A stretch of DNA of 64,000 nt from Curvibacter cyanobacteriorum (GCF_028649475.1 NZ_JAQSIP010000001.1:310001-374000); one strand, 5' to 3'. Counted from the stretch's first letter, positions 43,143 to 55,204 are shown. The notes: a model not told the origin generated them from the sequence alone. A program made the numbers and translations.

Positions 43143-43880
43143 ATGAACACGACGGATGCCCGGCGTATCCTCGAAACCGCCCTGATCTGTGCGACGCAGC
43201 CGCTGTCGGTGCGCGAGCTGCGGGTGCTGTTCGACGATGTGTTGGGCGCGGACACCCTCAAGTCGCTGCTGCTGGAGCTGCAGGCCGAGTGGTCGCAGCG
43301 CGGCGTCGAGTTGGTGTGCGTGTCCAGTGGCTGGCGGTTCCAGAGCCGGCCCGAGATGCGCCCCTACCTGGATCGACTGAACCCCGAAAAACCCCCGCGC
43401 TACACCCGTGCCGCGCTGGAGACCCTGGCCATCATTGCCTACCGCCAGCCCGTGACCCGCGGCGACATCGAGGACATCCGCGGCGTGACCGTCAATTCGC
43501 TGGTGCTCAAGCAACTGGAGGACCGCGGCTGGGTCGAGGTCATCGGTCACCGCGAAACCGTCGGTCGCCCCTCCTTGTTCGCCACCACGCGTCAGTTCCT
43601 CGATGACCTGGGCCTGGCCTCGCTCGACCAGTTGCCCGCGCTGGACGACGCCGAGCACCAGGCCCGCATCCTCCAGTCCCTGCAATCGAGCCCCAGCCTC
43701 GACGAGCCTGAACTGCCCTTGGAGGGCGGTCTCGCCGAGCCCGCCCTTGAACCCCCGGTGCTCACTGCCGAGCTGCCGGCCGCCAGCCCCGAGGCTGGCC
43801 CTTCTTCCACCGCCTCCGAGCTCCCGGGACTCGAGGGCGATCTTTTCACTGTCCCCGGGACAGGCCCAAGCCATGAATGA
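43143..43880 (+). CDS. scpB: segregation and condensation protein ScpB
   Basis: Encodes 245 residues. Two winged-helix domains are visible: [24 protein letters not shown], and [29 protein letters not shown] followed by [22 protein letters not shown]. ScpB bridges SMC with ScpA for chromosome condensation. The last 70 residues are an acidic Pro/Glu/Leu-rich tail not usual for short ScpB proteins. Start at 43143; it overlaps rluB by eight bases. Confidence 0.94.
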   Translation: MNTTDARRILETALICATQPLSVRELRVLFDDVLGADTLKSLLLELQAEWSQRGVELVCVSSGWRFQSRPEMRPYLDRLNPEKPPRYTRAALETLAIIAYRQPVTRGDIEDIRGVTVNSLVLKQLEDRGWVEVIGHRETVGRPSLFATTRQFLDDLGLASLDQLPALDDAEHQARILQSLQSSPSLDEPELPLEGGLAEPALEPPVLTAELPAASPEAGPSSTASELPGLEGDLFTVPGTGPSHE

Positions 43881-45282
43881 TCAAGTCAAGCCCCCGTCGG
43901 ATGCCGATGTGAGTCCCGAAACCGCGGCGCGCGAGGACGCGCCCAGCGCCGCCCCGCGCCCCCGCTCGGCCAAGCCGCGCCGCGCCCCCGCCGAAGGTGG
44001 CGCGGCGCCCGCCGAGCGCGCGCCACGCGGGCCGCGAGCGCCCCGCGCGGCAGCCCCGGCCCCGGAGGCCCCGGCGATTCGCTTTGAAGACGTGGTGTCC
44101 GGCCAGTTCGACGCCGATGAAGCGTCCGAGGCCCCCGAGGCCGCCCCGCTCAAGCGCGTGCTGGCGCCCCAGGTCGAAACCCCCAAGCTGCACAAGGTGC
44201 TGGCCCAGGCGGGCCTGGGTTCGCGCCTTGAAATGGAGCAGTTGATCCTGGAGGGGCGCATTTCGGTCAACAACGAGCCGGCCCACATCGGCCAGCGCGT
44301 GCAGTACGGCGACCAGGTCAAGGTCAACGGCAAGCCGATCCGCTACCGCATCGACCCGCCGCCGCCGCGCGTGATCGCCTACCACAAGCCGGTTGGCGAG
44401 GTGGTGACCCACGACGACCCGCAGAACCGCCCGACGGTGTTCCGCCGCTTGCCGCGCCTGCAACAGGGCAAGTGGCAATCGGTCGGTCGCCTGGACTTGA
44501 ACACCGAAGGCCTGCTGCTGCTGACCAGCTCCGGCGAGCTGGCCAACCAGCTGATGCACCCGCGCTTTGGTCTGGAGCGTGAGTACGCGGTGCGCGTGCT
44601 GGGGGCCCTCAGCAAGGAAGAAAAAGAACGCCTGCTCAACGGCGTGCAACTCGATGACGGCATGGCCCAGTTCGGCTCCATCGAAGATGGGGGTGGCGAA
44701 GGCTCCAACTGCTGGTATCGCGTCACCATCTCGGAAGGCCGCAACCGCGAAGTGCGTCGCATGCTTGAAGCCGTTGGCCACGCGGTCAGCCGCCTGATCC
44801 GCATCCGCTATGGCGCCATGGTGTTGCCGCGCGGTTTGCGCCGTGGCGCCTGGGTGGAGCTCGACGACCGCGACATCCGGGGCCTGGTGCAGGCCGCCGG
44901 GGTGCGCGAGGATGCGCCGGTCCGTGAAGCCGGGGAGGGCGCTGCCGCCCGTGGCAAGCGCCCCAGCAACTCGGCGCGTCGGCGCCCCGCCGGCCCGGGG
45001 CCGCGCGGCAACACCGACTTCAAGCGCGGCGGCCAGCCGGACCCGCTGACCACCGGGGTGACCGCGGGTCGCCGTGCCGAGCGCGGCCCGCGCCAGGCGC
45101 CGGCCGGTGGCCAGCCCGACCCCATGAAGACCTCGGTGGGTTACATCGGGGCGGACAGCTTCTCGCGGGCCCGTCAGAACAAGCCCAGTGGCGGTGGGCC
45201 TCGTGGCGGTGGTGGGCGCGGTAACTTCGGCGGCACCGGTGGCGGTGGTCGTCGCAGCGGAGGCGGCGGCCGCAGCCGCTGA
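43873..45282 (+). CDS. rluB: 23S rRNA pseudouridine synthase RluB with long basic tails
   Basis: Encodes 469 residues. The core is an S4 domain ([21 protein letters not shown], from about 105) and a RsuA/RluB catalytic domain with [15 protein letters not shown], containing the nucleophilic Asp, and [16 protein letters not shown]. About 100 N-terminal residues are Ala/Pro/Arg-rich, and about 140 C-terminal residues are Arg/Gly-rich with two GGQPDP units and RGGGGR runs, RGG-like and probably RNA-binding. E. coli RluB modifies U2605. The scpB-rluB order is conserved. Confidence 0.92.
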   Translation: MNDQVKPPSDADVSPETAAREDAPSAAPRPRSAKPRRAPAEGGAAPAERAPRGPRAPRAAAPAPEAPAIRFEDVVSGQFDADEASEAPEAAPLKRVLAPQVETPKLHKVLAQAGLGSRLEMEQLILEGRISVNNEPAHIGQRVQYGDQVKVNGKPIRYRIDPPPPRVIAYHKPVGEVVTHDDPQNRPTVFRRLPRLQQGKWQSVGRLDLNTEGLLLLTSSGELANQLMHPRFGLEREYAVRVLGALSKEEKERLLNGVQLDDGMAQFGSIEDGGGEGSNCWYRVTISEGRNREVRRMLEAVGHAVSRLIRIRYGAMVLPRGLRRGAWVELDDRDIRGLVQAAGVREDAPVREAGEGAAARGKRPSNSARRRPAGPGPRGNTDFKRGGQPDPLTTGVTAGRRAERGPRQAPAGGQPDPMKTSVGYIGADSFSRARQNKPSGGGPRGGGGRGNFGGTGGGGRRSGGGGRSR

Positions 45283-45327
45283 TGCCCCCACAAAACTCGG
45301 TGTCAAGGCGCTTGCATGGGACCGGGT

Positions 45328-45357
45328 TAGAATCCGAGGTTTTGCCAAGTGGCAAAA
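45328..45357 (+). promoter_or_regulatory. ndk -10 box with downstream operator-like dyad
   Basis: TAGAAT (45328-45333) is a good -10, without an obvious -35 at 17 bp. A perfect dyad TTTTGCCA-AG-TGGCAAAA (45340-45357) covers roughly +1 to +18. The two-base centre is too short for an RNA loop, so a DNA operator is more likely than an RNA hairpin. Confidence 0.45.
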
Positions 45358-45386
45358 ATTACAAAAACCAGTTTCAGGAAATCATC

Positions 45387-45812
45387 ATGGCCATCGAACG
45401 TACCCTCTCCATCATCAAGCCTGACGCCGTTGCCAAGAACGTCGTCGGTCAAATCCTGGCCCGCTTCGAAGCTGCCGGTCTGAAGATCGCTGCTGCTCGC
45501 CTGGCCCAACTGTCGCGCGCTGAAGCCGAGCAGTTCTACGCTGTCCACGCTGCCCGTCCTTTCTTCAAGGACCTGGTGGACTTCATGATCTCCGGCCCCG
45601 TCATGATCCAAGTGCTGGAAGGCGAAAACGCCATCCTGAAGAACCGTGAACTGATGGGCGCCACCGACCCCAAGAAGGCTGAACCCGGCACCATCCGCGC
45701 TGACTTCGCTGACAGCATCGACGCCAACGCCGTGCACGGTTCGGACGCTCCGGAAACCGCCGCCGTTGAAATCGCCTTCTTCTTCGCTGGCCTGAACGTT
45801 TACGCCCGTTAA
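45387..45812 (+). CDS. ndk: nucleoside diphosphate kinase
   Basis: Encodes 141 residues, standard size. [18 protein letters not shown] binds the nucleotide; the phosphorylated residue is His117 in [10 protein letters not shown]. It equalises nucleoside triphosphates by ping-pong phosphotransfer. AGGAA is nine bases upstream. rlmN follows after 17 bases. Confidence 0.98.
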   Translation: MAIERTLSIIKPDAVAKNVVGQILARFEAAGLKIAAARLAQLSRAEAEQFYAVHAARPFFKDLVDFMISGPVMIQVLEGENAILKNRELMGATDPKKAEPGTIRADFADSIDANAVHGSDAPETAAVEIAFFFAGLNVYAR

Positions 45813-45829
45813 TTCGGCGCGCGCATGCA

Positions 45830-46981
45830 ATGACAGCCAATCTGCTTGATTTCGACCTTGACGGGTTGGCTGCGTTCTGCGACCAGCTGGGTGAGAAGCG
45901 GTTCCGCGCCACCCAGCTTTTCCGTTGGATTCACCAGCGCGGCGAGTCCAACTTTGACCAGATGACCGATCTGGCCAAATCGCTTCGCGAGAAGCTCAAG
46001 GTCCACGCCCATGTGCAGGGCCTGTCGGTCCTGAGTCGCCATGATTCGGCGGACGGCACGATCAAGTGGCTGTTCAACGTCGGTGATGGCAATGCGGTCG
46101 AGGCGGTCTTCATCCCCGAAGACGACCGCGGCACGCTGTGCATTTCGTCCCAGGCCGGTTGTGCCGTGGGATGCCGGTTCTGCTCCACCGGACACCAAGG
46201 TTTCAGCCGCAACCTGAGCACGGGCGAAATCGTTGCCCAGCTCTGGTATGCCGAGCATTTTCTGCGCCGCCACCTCAACACCCCGGACCGCGTGATCTCC
46301 AATGTGGTGATGATGGGCATGGGCGAACCGCTGCAAAACTACAGCGCCCTGGTGCCGGCCCTCAAGACCATGCTCGACGACCACGGCTATGGCCTGTCGC
46401 GTCGGCGCGTCACGGTGTCGACCTCGGGTGTGGTGCCCATGATGGAGCGCCTGTCGCAGGACTGCCCGGTGGCCCTGGCGGTGTCGCTGCATGCCCCCAA
46501 CGACCCGCTGCGCGACAACCTGGTGCCGCTCAACCGCAAGTACCCGATCGCCGAGCTGCTGGCGGCTTGCAACCAATACCTCGAATTTGCCCCGCGCGAC
46601 TTCATCACCTTCGAGTACTGCATGCTCGACGGCGTCAACGACACGCCTGAACACGCCCAGCAACTGGTGCAGTTGGTGCGTCAGCATGCCACCGGCAAGG
46701 GCGTGTGGTGCAAATTCAACCTGATTCCTTTCAACCCGTTCCCGGCCTCCGGTTTGTTGCGTTCGCCAACACCCCGGGTGCAGGCCTTTGCCAAAATTCT
46801 GCTTGATGCTGGTATCGTCACGACGGTGCGCAAAACCCGGGGCGACGACATCGACGCCGCCTGTGGCCAGTTGGCCGGTGATGTGCGCGACCGCACGCGG
46901 GTGGCAGAGCGCATCGCTCAGCAGCGCACCATCGTGCTCAAACCCGTGACCGATTTGACTGCCAACAACAAGGAGGCTTGA
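45830..46981 (+). CDS. rlmN: dual-specificity RNA methyltransferase RlmN
   Basis: Encodes 383 residues. The radical-SAM cluster ligands are Cys111, Cys115 and Cys118 ([12 protein letters not shown]). Further motifs are [13 protein letters not shown] and VSLHAPND, and the methylating Cys lies near the C-terminus in [10 protein letters not shown]. It makes 2-methyladenosine at A2503 of 23S rRNA and A37 of some tRNAs. The stop codon shares one base with the pilW start. Confidence 0.97.
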   Translation: MTANLLDFDLDGLAAFCDQLGEKRFRATQLFRWIHQRGESNFDQMTDLAKSLREKLKVHAHVQGLSVLSRHDSADGTIKWLFNVGDGNAVEAVFIPEDDRGTLCISSQAGCAVGCRFCSTGHQGFSRNLSTGEIVAQLWYAEHFLRRHLNTPDRVISNVVMMGMGEPLQNYSALVPALKTMLDDHGYGLSRRRVTVSTSGVVPMMERLSQDCPVALAVSLHAPNDPLRDNLVPLNRKYPIAELLAACNQYLEFAPRDFITFEYCMLDGVNDTPEHAQQLVQLVRQHATGKGVWCKFNLIPFNPFPASGLLRSPTPRVQAFAKILLDAGIVTTVRKTRGDDIDAACGQLAGDVRDRTRVAERIAQQRTIVLKPVTDLTANNKEA

Positions 46982-47808
46982 TGGGGACTGCCATGGACTG
47001 GCACTGGCTTCGCTGGACCGCGTTGGGCGGCGTGGTGGCCCTGTGTTGTGGACTGAGCGCTTGCACCAGCAACCCCGCCGTGCCGACGGCCCAGGAGGCC
47101 GCTGAGGCCGCCCAGGCCCAGGTCGAAGAAACCGAGGCGCGTCGCCGCGCCCGCATCCGGCTGGAGCTTGCCGCCAGCTATTTCGAGCAGGGCAAGACCG
47201 TGGTGGCCCTGGACGAGGTGCGTCAGGTGCTGGCGGCCGATCCCGGCTTTGCCGAGGCCTACAACCTGCGTGGCCTGATCTACATGCGGCTCGATGACGA
47301 GCGCCAGGCCGAAGAAGGTTTCCGCCGCGCGCTGGCCCTGAGCCCGCGCGACCCCAATGTGCTGCACAACTACGGCTGGTTGATGTGCCAGCGCAAGCGT
47401 TACAGCGAAGCCAACGACGCCTTCACCCAGGCGCTGAGCAGCCCGCTGTACGGGGACAAGGCCAAAACCTACATGGCCCAGGGCCTGTGCCAGGCCCGGG
47501 CGGGGCAAAAGGCCGAAGCCGAGCGCAGCCTGTCGAAGGCCTTTGAGCTCGACGCGGCCAACCCCATCACCAGTTTCAATCTGTCGGTGCTGCTCTACCA
47601 GCGCAGCGACCTGACCCGTGCCCAGTTCTACATTCGCCGGCTCAACAACAGTGAATTCGCCAACGCCGAGTCGCTGTGGCTGGGCATTCGCGTCGAGCGT
47701 CGACTGGGTGATCGCGTGGCCATGCAACAGTTGGCCGAACAGTTGAAGAAGCGGTTCCCACAATCCCGGGAACTGATGTCCTACGAGCGGGGAGCGTTTG
47801 ATGAGTGA
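46981..47808 (+). CDS. pilW: type IV pilus biogenesis lipoprotein PilW/PilF
   Basis: Encodes 275 residues. The signal ends LSAC with lipidated Cys28. Four to five tetratricopeptide repeats follow (YNLRGLIYMRLDDERQAEEGFRRAL, NVLHNYGWLMCQRKRYSEANDAF). This outer-membrane pilotin helps assemble or stabilise the PilQ secretin. AAGGAGG four bases upstream fixes the ATG at 46981. It sits between rlmN and rodZ, the usual proteobacterial position. Confidence 0.9.
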   Translation: MGTAMDWHWLRWTALGGVVALCCGLSACTSNPAVPTAQEAAEAAQAQVEETEARRRARIRLELAASYFEQGKTVVALDEVRQVLAADPGFAEAYNLRGLIYMRLDDERQAEEGFRRALALSPRDPNVLHNYGWLMCQRKRYSEANDAFTQALSSPLYGDKAKTYMAQGLCQARAGQKAEAERSLSKAFELDAANPITSFNLSVLLYQRSDLTRAQFYIRRLNNSEFANAESLWLGIRVERRLGDRVAMQQLAEQLKKRFPQSRELMSYERGAFDE

Positions 47809-48916
47809 GTTGGAACCAGGGGCGGGCACTCCCCCCGTCCCGCAGGCTTCGGCAGGCCAGCTTTTGAAACAGGCCCGCGAAGCCGCCGGCATGCATGTGG
47901 CGGCCCTCGCGGTGGCCCTGAAGGTGCCGGTCAGCAAGCTGGAAGCGCTGGAGGCCGACCGCCTAGACGACCTGCCTGACGCCGTGTTTGTGCGCGCGCT
48001 GGCCTCGAGCGTCTGCCGCACGCTGCGCGTCGACGCTGCACCGATCCTGGCCCTGTTGCCCCAGACCCAGCGCCCGCACCTGAAGGCGGACGACTCGGGC
48101 ATCAACACACCGTTTCGGGCCCCGAACGAGCGTCGCCTGCGCCTGGTGCCCGAGCAGTGGTTCAGTCCCACCTTGCTGGCCGTGCCCCTGTTGTGCGTCG
48201 GCGCGCTGGCCCTGTACCTGTGGCCCCGAGCCCCGGAGGTGGTGGCGGTGGCCGAGCCCACCCAGACCGCACCGGGCGTCGCCGCCCCTGAGTCCACCCC
48301 GCCGGTGGCCGACAGCCCGGCGTCCGCGCCGGTGGCGTCCACCGGCACCGTGGCCCTGCCCGCTGGCACGCGCACCGAGGTGGTGAGTTCGCCCGCGCTG
48401 GCGGCGGCGGCGCCGGCCGCAACATCGGTGGCCCCTGTAGCCCCTGTAGCCCCTGCGGTGACTGCCCCTGTAGCCCCTGCGGTGACTGCCCCTGCGGCGG
48501 CTGCGCCAGGGCTGGCCGCCACGTCGGTCCAGGCCAGCAAGTCGGTGGTCATCCCGCCGGCGGTGGCGGCCGTGGCCCCGGCGCCCGGGGCAGCCACGAC
48601 CTCGGCCGCCAGCCCGGCCGCAACGGCTGCCGCGCCTGCCACGCCTGCCGCCCCCGCCACCGCGGCGGTCGATTCCGCTGCCTCGGTGCTGAGTTTCAGT
48701 GCCTCGGGCACATCCTGGATCAAGGTCACCGATGCGCGTGGTGTGGTGGCCTTGCAGAAAACCTTGAACGCTGGCGAAACCGCCTCGGCCTCGGGTCAGC
48801 CGCCGTTTGCCGTGGTCGTGGGCAAGGTCGACGTGACCCAGTTGCAGGTGCGGGGCAAGGCGTTTGATTTGCAGTCGGTGGCGCGTGAGAACGTGGCCCG
48901 ATTTGAGGTGAAGTGA
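47801..48916 (+). CDS. rodZ: cytoskeleton protein RodZ-like
   Basis: Encodes 371 residues. An N-terminal helix-turn-helix of the HTH_25 type ([32 protein letters not shown], about 23-55) is cytoplasmic; a transmembrane helix [19 protein letters not shown] (about 123-141) leads to a long Ala/Pro/Val periplasmic region and a DUF4115 domain ([23 protein letters not shown]). RodZ links MreB to the envelope. The low-complexity region contains a 24-bp tandem duplication. It overlaps pilW by eight bases. Confidence 0.9.
   Translation: MSELEPGAGTPPVPQASAGQLLKQAREAAGMHVAALAVALKVPVSKLEALEADRLDDLPDAVFVRALASSVCRTLRVDAAPILALLPQTQRPHLKADDSGINTPFRAPNERRLRLVPEQWFSPTLLAVPLLCVGALALYLWPRAPEVVAVAEPTQTAPGVAAPESTPPVADSPASAPVASTGTVALPAGTRTEVVSSPALAAAAPAATSVAPVAPVAPAVTAPVAPAVTAPAAAAPGLAATSVQASKSVVIPPAVAAVAPAPGAATTSAASPAATAAAPATPAAPATAAVDSAASVLSFSASGTSWIKVTDARGVVALQKTLNAGETASASGQPPFAVVVGKVDVTQLQVRGKAFDLQSVARENVARFEVK
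48443..48490 (+). repeat. 24-bp tandem duplication inside rodZ
   Basis: Two perfect adjacent copies of a 24-base unit beginning CCTGTAGCCCCTGCGG (48443-48466 and 48467-48490). It encodes eight residues each, in the APVAPAVT low-complexity region, so copy-number change keeps the frame. Confidence 0.85.
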
Positions 48917-48918
48917 AG

Positions 48919-50223
<1,305 letters not shown>

Positions 50224-50230
50224 GAAAGTT

Positions 50231-51568
50231 ATGTCCGAGAAACCCCTGGCAGCCGCTGCGGCTGCGGCGTCTGCGCCCCGATTTGAAAAACTGTCTGCCG
50301 TCAAAGGCATGAACGACATCCTGCCGCCTGAATCGGCGCGCTGGGAATGGCTGGAGGACAAGGTGCGCCAACTGATGGCGCGACACGCCTACCGCAACAT
50401 CCGCACCCCGATCGTGGAGCCCACGCCCCTGTTCGTGCGGGGCCTCGGCGAGGTGACCGACATTGTCGAGAAGGAGATGTACTCCTTTGAGGACAAGCTC
50501 AACGGCGAGGCGCTCACGCTGCGCCCCGAGAACACCGCCGGTGTGGTGCGCGCGGTGGCCGAGCATTCGATGCTGTACGACGGTGGCAAGCGCCTGTACT
50601 ACATGGGCCCGATGTTCCGCCACGAGCGCCCGCAGCGCGGCCGCTACCGCCAGTTCCACCAGATCGGTGCCGAGGCGCTGGGCTTTGCTGGTGCCGAAGT
50701 CGATGCTGAACTGATCCTGCTGGCCCACGCCCTGTGGCAGGAGCTCGGCCTCAAGGATGTGCGCCTCGAACTGAACAGCCTGGGTCAGCCCGACGAGCGC
50801 CGCGCCCACCGCGCTGCCTTGATCGCTTACCTCGAGCAGCACCAGGACGTGCTGGACGAGGACGCCAAGCGCCGCCTCTACAGCAACCCGTTGCGCATTC
50901 TGGACACCAAGAACCCCGCCATGCGCGAGGTGGTCGAGGCCGCCCCGCGCCTGATCGACTTCCTGGGGGAGGCGTCGCTGGCCCATTTCAACTCGGTGCG
51001 CAGCATCCTCGACGCCTGCGGCGTGGCCTACAGCCTGAACCCGCGCCTGGTGCGCGGCATGGACTACTACAACCTGACGGTGTTCGAGTTCATCACCGAA
51101 AGCCTGGGCTCGCAGGGCACCATCTGCGGGGGCGGGCGTTACGACTACCTGATCGAGCAGATCGGCGGCAAGGCGGCCCCGGCGGTAGGCTGGGCGCTGG
51201 GGGTGGAGCGGGTGCTGGAGTTGCTGCGCGAGCAGGCGCCCACCCAGGCCCCGAGCCCCGATGTGTACGCCATCGTGCCCGACGCCTCGGCCTTGCCGCA
51301 GGTGCTGAGCACCCTGACCCAACTGCGGGCCCTGGGCGTGTCGGTGCAGATGCACGCCGGCGGGGCGGAGTCCTGGGGCAGCATGAAGTCGCAGTTCAAG
51401 AAGGCCGATGCCAGCGGCGCACGCCATGCGCTGATTTTTGGCAGTGATGAGTTGGCGCGTGGCGAGGTGACGGTCAAGTCGCTGCGCGACGGCGCGGGTG
51501 GGGCCCAGCAGGCCCAGCCGCTGGCCAACCTGGCGCAATGGGCGATCACCCTACAATCCCAACATTAA
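50231..51568 (+). CDS. hisS: histidyl-tRNA synthetase
   Basis: Encodes 445 residues. Class II motif 2 is [23 protein letters not shown], and the HisRS histidine-binding motifs are [14 protein letters not shown] and [16 protein letters not shown]-terminal HGTP anticodon-binding domain follows (DVYAIVPD onward). Start at 50231 is seven bases after ispG; an AGAAAG site precedes it. Confidence 0.98.
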   Translation: MSEKPLAAAAAAASAPRFEKLSAVKGMNDILPPESARWEWLEDKVRQLMARHAYRNIRTPIVEPTPLFVRGLGEVTDIVEKEMYSFEDKLNGEALTLRPENTAGVVRAVAEHSMLYDGGKRLYYMGPMFRHERPQRGRYRQFHQIGAEALGFAGAEVDAELILLAHALWQELGLKDVRLELNSLGQPDERRAHRAALIAYLEQHQDVLDEDAKRRLYSNPLRILDTKNPAMREVVEAAPRLIDFLGEASLAHFNSVRSILDACGVAYSLNPRLVRGMDYYNLTVFEFITESLGSQGTICGGGRYDYLIEQIGGKAAPAVGWALGVERVLELLREQAPTQAPSPDVYAIVPDASALPQVLSTLTQLRALGVSVQMHAGGAESWGSMKSQFKKADASGARHALIFGSDELARGEVTVKSLRDGAGGAQQAQPLANLAQWAITLQSQH

Positions 51569-51580
51569 CTCTCGAACCCC

Positions 51581-52261
51581 ATGGCCTCTCATCTCGACCT
51601 CGAAGAACAAGAACAGCTCGACCAGCTCAAGCACTTCTGGACCCGCTATGGCAATGCCATCACCTGGGTGTTGATCGTCATCCTCGCGGCCATCGGCGGC
51701 TGGAACGGCTACCAGTACTGGCAGCGCACCCAGGCCGCCCAGGCCTCGGCCCTGTACGACGAGCTCGAGCGCGCGGCTCAGGCCCAGGACGTGCAAAAGA
51801 TCGCCCGCGTGCAGGAAGACCTGCGCAGCAAGTACGCCCGCACCACCTACGCGGCGCAGGGCAGCCTGTTGGCCGCTCAGGTGTTGGCCGAGAAGGGCAA
51901 CGTCGACGCCGCCACCGCGGCCTTGAATTGGGTCATGGCGGACGGCAGCGACGACGGCATCAAGGCCGTGGCGCGGGTGCGTCTGGCGGCCCTGCAGATC
52001 GAGGCCAAGGCCTACGACGAGGCGCTCAAGACCCTGTCGGCCAGCGTGCCGCGTGAGTTCGAAGCCCTGGTCGCTGACCGCAAGGGCGACGTGCTGTCGC
52101 TGCAAGGCAAGGCCGACGAAGCGGTGGTCGAATACCGCAAAGCCTACAAACAACTGGACCTGCGCACCGAGTACCGCCGCCTGGTGGAAGCCAAGCTCAA
52201 TGCGCTGGGCGTCAACCCGCAGGACACGGCCACGTCGGCCGCCGCTGAGGACAAGAAGTGA
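51581..52261 (+). CDS. yfgM: YfgM-family tetratricopeptide protein
   Basis: Encodes 226 residues. After a cytoplasmic helix (EEQEQLDQLKHFWTRYGN) comes one transmembrane segment, AITWVLIVILAAIGGWNGY, and a periplasmic TPR_21 domain. E. coli YfgM associates with the SecYEG translocon and PpiD as an ancillary chaperone. The stop shares one base with the bamB start, and the hisS-yfgM-bamB-der order is widely conserved. Confidence 0.92.
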   Translation: MASHLDLEEQEQLDQLKHFWTRYGNAITWVLIVILAAIGGWNGYQYWQRTQAAQASALYDELERAAQAQDVQKIARVQEDLRSKYARTTYAAQGSLLAAQVLAEKGNVDAATAALNWVMADGSDDGIKAVARVRLAALQIEAKAYDEALKTLSASVPREFEALVADRKGDVLSLQGKADEAVVEYRKAYKQLDLRTEYRRLVEAKLNALGVNPQDTATSAAAEDKK

Positions 52262-53403
52262 TGCGATCGAACCGCCCGCTGCTGACCCGCGCTGCCTTGA
52301 GCGCAGCCCTTGTCACCTCCCTGGCCGTGCTGGCCGCGTGCAGCTCGGACTCGCCGCGCCCCAAGCCGGCCGAGTTGCCGCCGGTGGTGGCGCTGGTGGG
52401 CGTCAAGCCGGCCTGGTCAGCCCAGATCGGCAATGTGGACACCCCGTTTGAAGCCCAGGTAACGGGCTCGGTGATCACCGTGGCCGCTTCGCGCGGTCTG
52501 GTGACGGCGCTCGACGCCGCCACCGGGCGCGAGCTGTGGCGCGCCGACACCAAGGCCGAGCTGTCCGCCGGCGTCGGTGGCGATGGCCAGCAAGCTGCCG
52601 TGGTGACCACCGGCAACGAGCTGGTGGTGCTGGCTTCGGGGCGCGAACTCTGGCGCCAAAAGCTGCCGGCCCAGGTCTTCACCGCGCCGCTGGTGGCCGG
52701 TGGGCGCGTGTTCGTGCTGGCGGGCGACCGCTCGGTGCACGCCTTCGACGGCCAGACCGGGCGCAAGCTCTGGAGCCAGCAACGCCCGGGTGAAGCGCTG
52801 GTGCTGCAGCAGCCCGGCGTGTTGCTCGCGGTGCGCGACACCCTGGTGGTGGGCCTGTCGGCGCGACTGACCGGCCTCAACCCGGCCAATGGGAGCATCC
52901 GCTGGGAAGCGCCCCTGGCGACCCCGCGCGGCACCAATGACGTGGAGCGCCTGGTGGACCTGGTGGGCCGCGTGAGCCGGGTGGACGATTCCGTCTGTGC
53001 CCGGGCTTTCCAGGCGGCTCTGGGTTGCGTGCAGGCCAACCGCGGCACGGTCACCTGGACCAAGCCGTCCAACGGCTTTGCCGGGGTCCACGGCGATGCC
53101 GCCACGGTGTTCAGCACCGAGGCCGATGGCCGCTTGGTGGCCTGGCGCCGTGCCGATGGTGAGCGGCTGTGGTCCAGCGACCGGCTGCAGTACCGCCGCC
53201 TGACGGCCCCCTTGTTGCTGGGTCGGTCGATCGCCATTGGCGATGACACCGGTTGGGTCCATTTGCTGTCCCGTGAGGATGGTAGTTCCCTCAACCGCTT
53301 GAGCACCGACGGCTCGCCCATCATGGTGGCGCCGGTGTTGGCGGATGGGGTTTTGATTGTCGTCACCCGCAAGGGTGGCGTGTTTGCATTCCGTCCGGAA
53401 TGA
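52261..53403 (+). CDS. bamB: outer membrane assembly lipoprotein BamB
   Basis: Encodes 380 residues. The lipoprotein signal ends LAAC with Cys27. The rest is an eight-bladed PQQ-type beta-propeller with recurrent blades such as ALDAATGRELWRADTKAELS and AFDGQTGRKLWSQQRPG. BamB supports BamA in barrel assembly. An extra Cys pair (SVCARAFQAALGC) lies in one blade. In-frame GTG 52258 is an alternative start. Confidence 0.95.
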   Translation: MRSNRPLLTRAALSAALVTSLAVLAACSSDSPRPKPAELPPVVALVGVKPAWSAQIGNVDTPFEAQVTGSVITVAASRGLVTALDAATGRELWRADTKAELSAGVGGDGQQAAVVTTGNELVVLASGRELWRQKLPAQVFTAPLVAGGRVFVLAGDRSVHAFDGQTGRKLWSQQRPGEALVLQQPGVLLAVRDTLVVGLSARLTGLNPANGSIRWEAPLATPRGTNDVERLVDLVGRVSRVDDSVCARAFQAALGCVQANRGTVTWTKPSNGFAGVHGDAATVFSTEADGRLVAWRRADGERLWSSDRLQYRRLTAPLLLGRSIAIGDDTGWVHLLSREDGSSLNRLSTDGSPIMVAPVLADGVLIVVTRKGGVFAFRPE

Positions 53404-53420
53404 TGCGGCGGTGATGCTTC

Positions 53421-54764
53421 ATGAAACCAGTGATTGCGCTCGTAGGGCGCCCCAACGTTGGCAAGTCCACGTTATTCAACCGACTGACCAAAACCCGTGA
53501 CGCCATCGTCGCGGACTTTGCCGGTCTGACCCGCGACCGCCACTATGGCAATGGTCGCCAGGGCAAGCACGAGTACATCGTGATCGACACCGGGGGCTTC
53601 GAACCCGACGCCACCAGTGGCATCTACAAGGAGATGGCCAAGCAAACCCAGCAGGCCGTCGCCGAAGCCGACGTGGTGGTCTTTGTGGTGGATGCGCGCG
53701 CCGGCCTGTCGGCGCAGGACCACGACATCGCCAACTACCTGCGCCGCCTGGGCAAGCCCTGCGTGCTGGTGGCCAACAAGGCCGAAGGCATGAAAGAGGG
53801 CGTTCAGCTCTCCGAGTTCTATGAGCTGGGTCTGGGCGAGGTCTACCCCGTGTCGGCCGCGCACGGCCAGGGCATCCGCGGTTTGGTGGAGCTGGCCCTC
53901 GAGCCCTTGCACCTGCCCGACCCCGATGACGATGCCGAAGACGCCGATGCCGGTGTCATCAAGCTGGCCGTGGCCGGCCGCCCCAACGTGGGCAAGTCGA
54001 CCCTGATCAACACCTGGCTCGGTGAAGAGCGCCTGGTGGCCTTTGACATGCCGGGTACCACGCGCGATGCCATCTCGGTGCCGTTCGAGCGCCAGGGCCA
54101 GCGCTATGAGCTGGTCGACACCGCAGGCTTGCGCCGCAAGGGCAAGGTGTTTGAAGCGATTGAGAAGTTCTCGGTCGTCAAGACCCTGCAAGCGATCGAG
54201 TCGGCCCATGTCGTGCTGCTGCTGCTGGACGCCACCCAGGGCGTGACCGACCAGGACGCCCACATCGCGGGCTACATCCTGGAAAGCGGCCGGGCGGTGG
54301 TGATCGCCATCAACAAATGGGACGCGGTGGACGAGTACCAGCGCCAGTTGGTTGAGCGTTCCATCGAAACCCGCCTGTCCTTCCTGAAGTTCGCTTCCCT
54401 GCACTACATCTCGGCGCGCAAGCGCCAGGGCCTGGGGCCCCTGTGGTCGGCCATCGCGCAGGCCCACAAGGCGGCCACCTGCAAGATGCCCACGCCGGTG
54501 CTGACGCGCCTGCTGCTGGAAGCCGTGCAGTTCCAGACCCCCAAGAAGACCGGCATGTACCGCCCCAAGCTGCGCTACGCGCACCAGGGCGGCATGAACC
54601 CGCCGGTGATCGTGATCCACGGCAATTCGCTGGAACACGTCACCGAGGCGTACAAGCGCTTCCTGGAAGGGCGATTCCGCAAGGAGTTCAACCTGGTCGG
54701 CACCCCGCTGCGCATCGAGCTCAAGACCTCGGCCAACCCCTACGCCGACAAAGACGGCGACTGA
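53421..54764 (+). CDS. der: ribosome-associated GTPase Der (EngA)
   Basis: Encodes 447 residues with the unique tandem of two GTPase domains, each with a [10 protein letters not shown]-loop (about 9-17 and 187-195) and NKWD or NKAE base-binding motifs, plus a C-terminal KH-like domain ending in [14 protein letters not shown]. It is essential for 50S maturation. Eighteen bases after bamB. Confidence 0.98.
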   Translation: MKPVIALVGRPNVGKSTLFNRLTKTRDAIVADFAGLTRDRHYGNGRQGKHEYIVIDTGGFEPDATSGIYKEMAKQTQQAVAEADVVVFVVDARAGLSAQDHDIANYLRRLGKPCVLVANKAEGMKEGVQLSEFYELGLGEVYPVSAAHGQGIRGLVELALEPLHLPDPDDDAEDADAGVIKLAVAGRPNVGKSTLINTWLGEERLVAFDMPGTTRDAISVPFERQGQRYELVDTAGLRRKGKVFEAIEKFSVVKTLQAIESAHVVLLLLDATQGVTDQDAHIAGYILESGRAVVIAINKWDAVDEYQRQLVERSIETRLSFLKFASLHYISARKRQGLGPLWSAIAQAHKAATCKMPTPVLTRLLLEAVQFQTPKKTGMYRPKLRYAHQGGMNPPVIVIHGNSLEHVTEAYKRFLEGRFRKEFNLVGTPLRIELKTSANPYADKDGD

Positions 54765-54810
54765 GCTCCCCGGGCGGCGCGCGCTGCTGCGCCGTGGTGC
54801 ATGCCCAACC

Positions 54811-54859
54811 CCCGCCGCCAGGCGGCGGACCTGGCGAGCCCCCGCTTGGGGGCCTGGCG
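54811..54859. repeat. nested palindromic element upstream of hfq
   Basis: CGCCAGGC (54816-54823) and GCCTGGCG (54852-54859) are an inverted repeat enclosing a second perfect hairpin, GCCCCC-GCTT-GGGGGC (54838-54853). A further palindrome, CCGCCGCC-A-GGCGGCGG, overlaps the left end. No T-run follows. It resembles a REP-type extragenic palindrome, but I see no second copy in the window. Confidence 0.5.
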
Positions 54860-54882
54860 TGGGTCTAAATAAGCCTTGTGTC

Positions 54883-54910
54883 TTGTGCGGGTCAAGGCCT
54901 GTGGTAAGGT
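54883..54910 (+). promoter_or_regulatory. candidate hfq promoter
   Basis: TTGTGC (54883-54888), 16-bp spacer, TAAGGT (54905-54910), about 37 bases upstream of the hfq start. A moderate sigma-70 match. Confidence 0.4.
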
Positions 54911-54947
54911 GGCGCTTTCCAACAACATCTTGAACACGGAGAATATC

Positions 54948-55199
54948 GTGAGCAACAAAGGGCAGCTTCTTCAAGACCCATTCCTGAACGCACTGCGCCG
55001 CGAGCATGTGCCGGTGTCGATTTACCTCGTCAACGGCATCAAGCTTCAAGGTCAGATCGAGTCGTTCGACCAGTACGTGGTGTTGCTGCGCAACACCGTG
55101 ACCCAAATGGTTTACAAGCATGCCATCTCGACCATCGTGCCGGGTCGTGCTGTGAACTTCTCCACTGCCGAAGCTGCAGACTCCGCAGCCGCTCAGTGA
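54948..55199 (+). CDS. hfq: RNA chaperone Hfq
   Basis: Encodes 83 residues from a GTG start ([22 protein letters not shown]) with GGAGA nine bases upstream. The Sm1 motif is [19 protein letters not shown] and Sm2 is [10 protein letters not shown]. It forms a hexamer that pairs small RNAs with mRNAs. The C-terminal tail after about residue 66 is short. It ends at a very strong terminator. Confidence 0.97.
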   Translation: MSNKGQLLQDPFLNALRREHVPVSIYLVNGIKLQGQIESFDQYVVLLRNTVTQMVYKHAISTIVPGRAVNFSTAEAADSAAAQ

Positions 55200-55204
55200 A
55201 CCGG

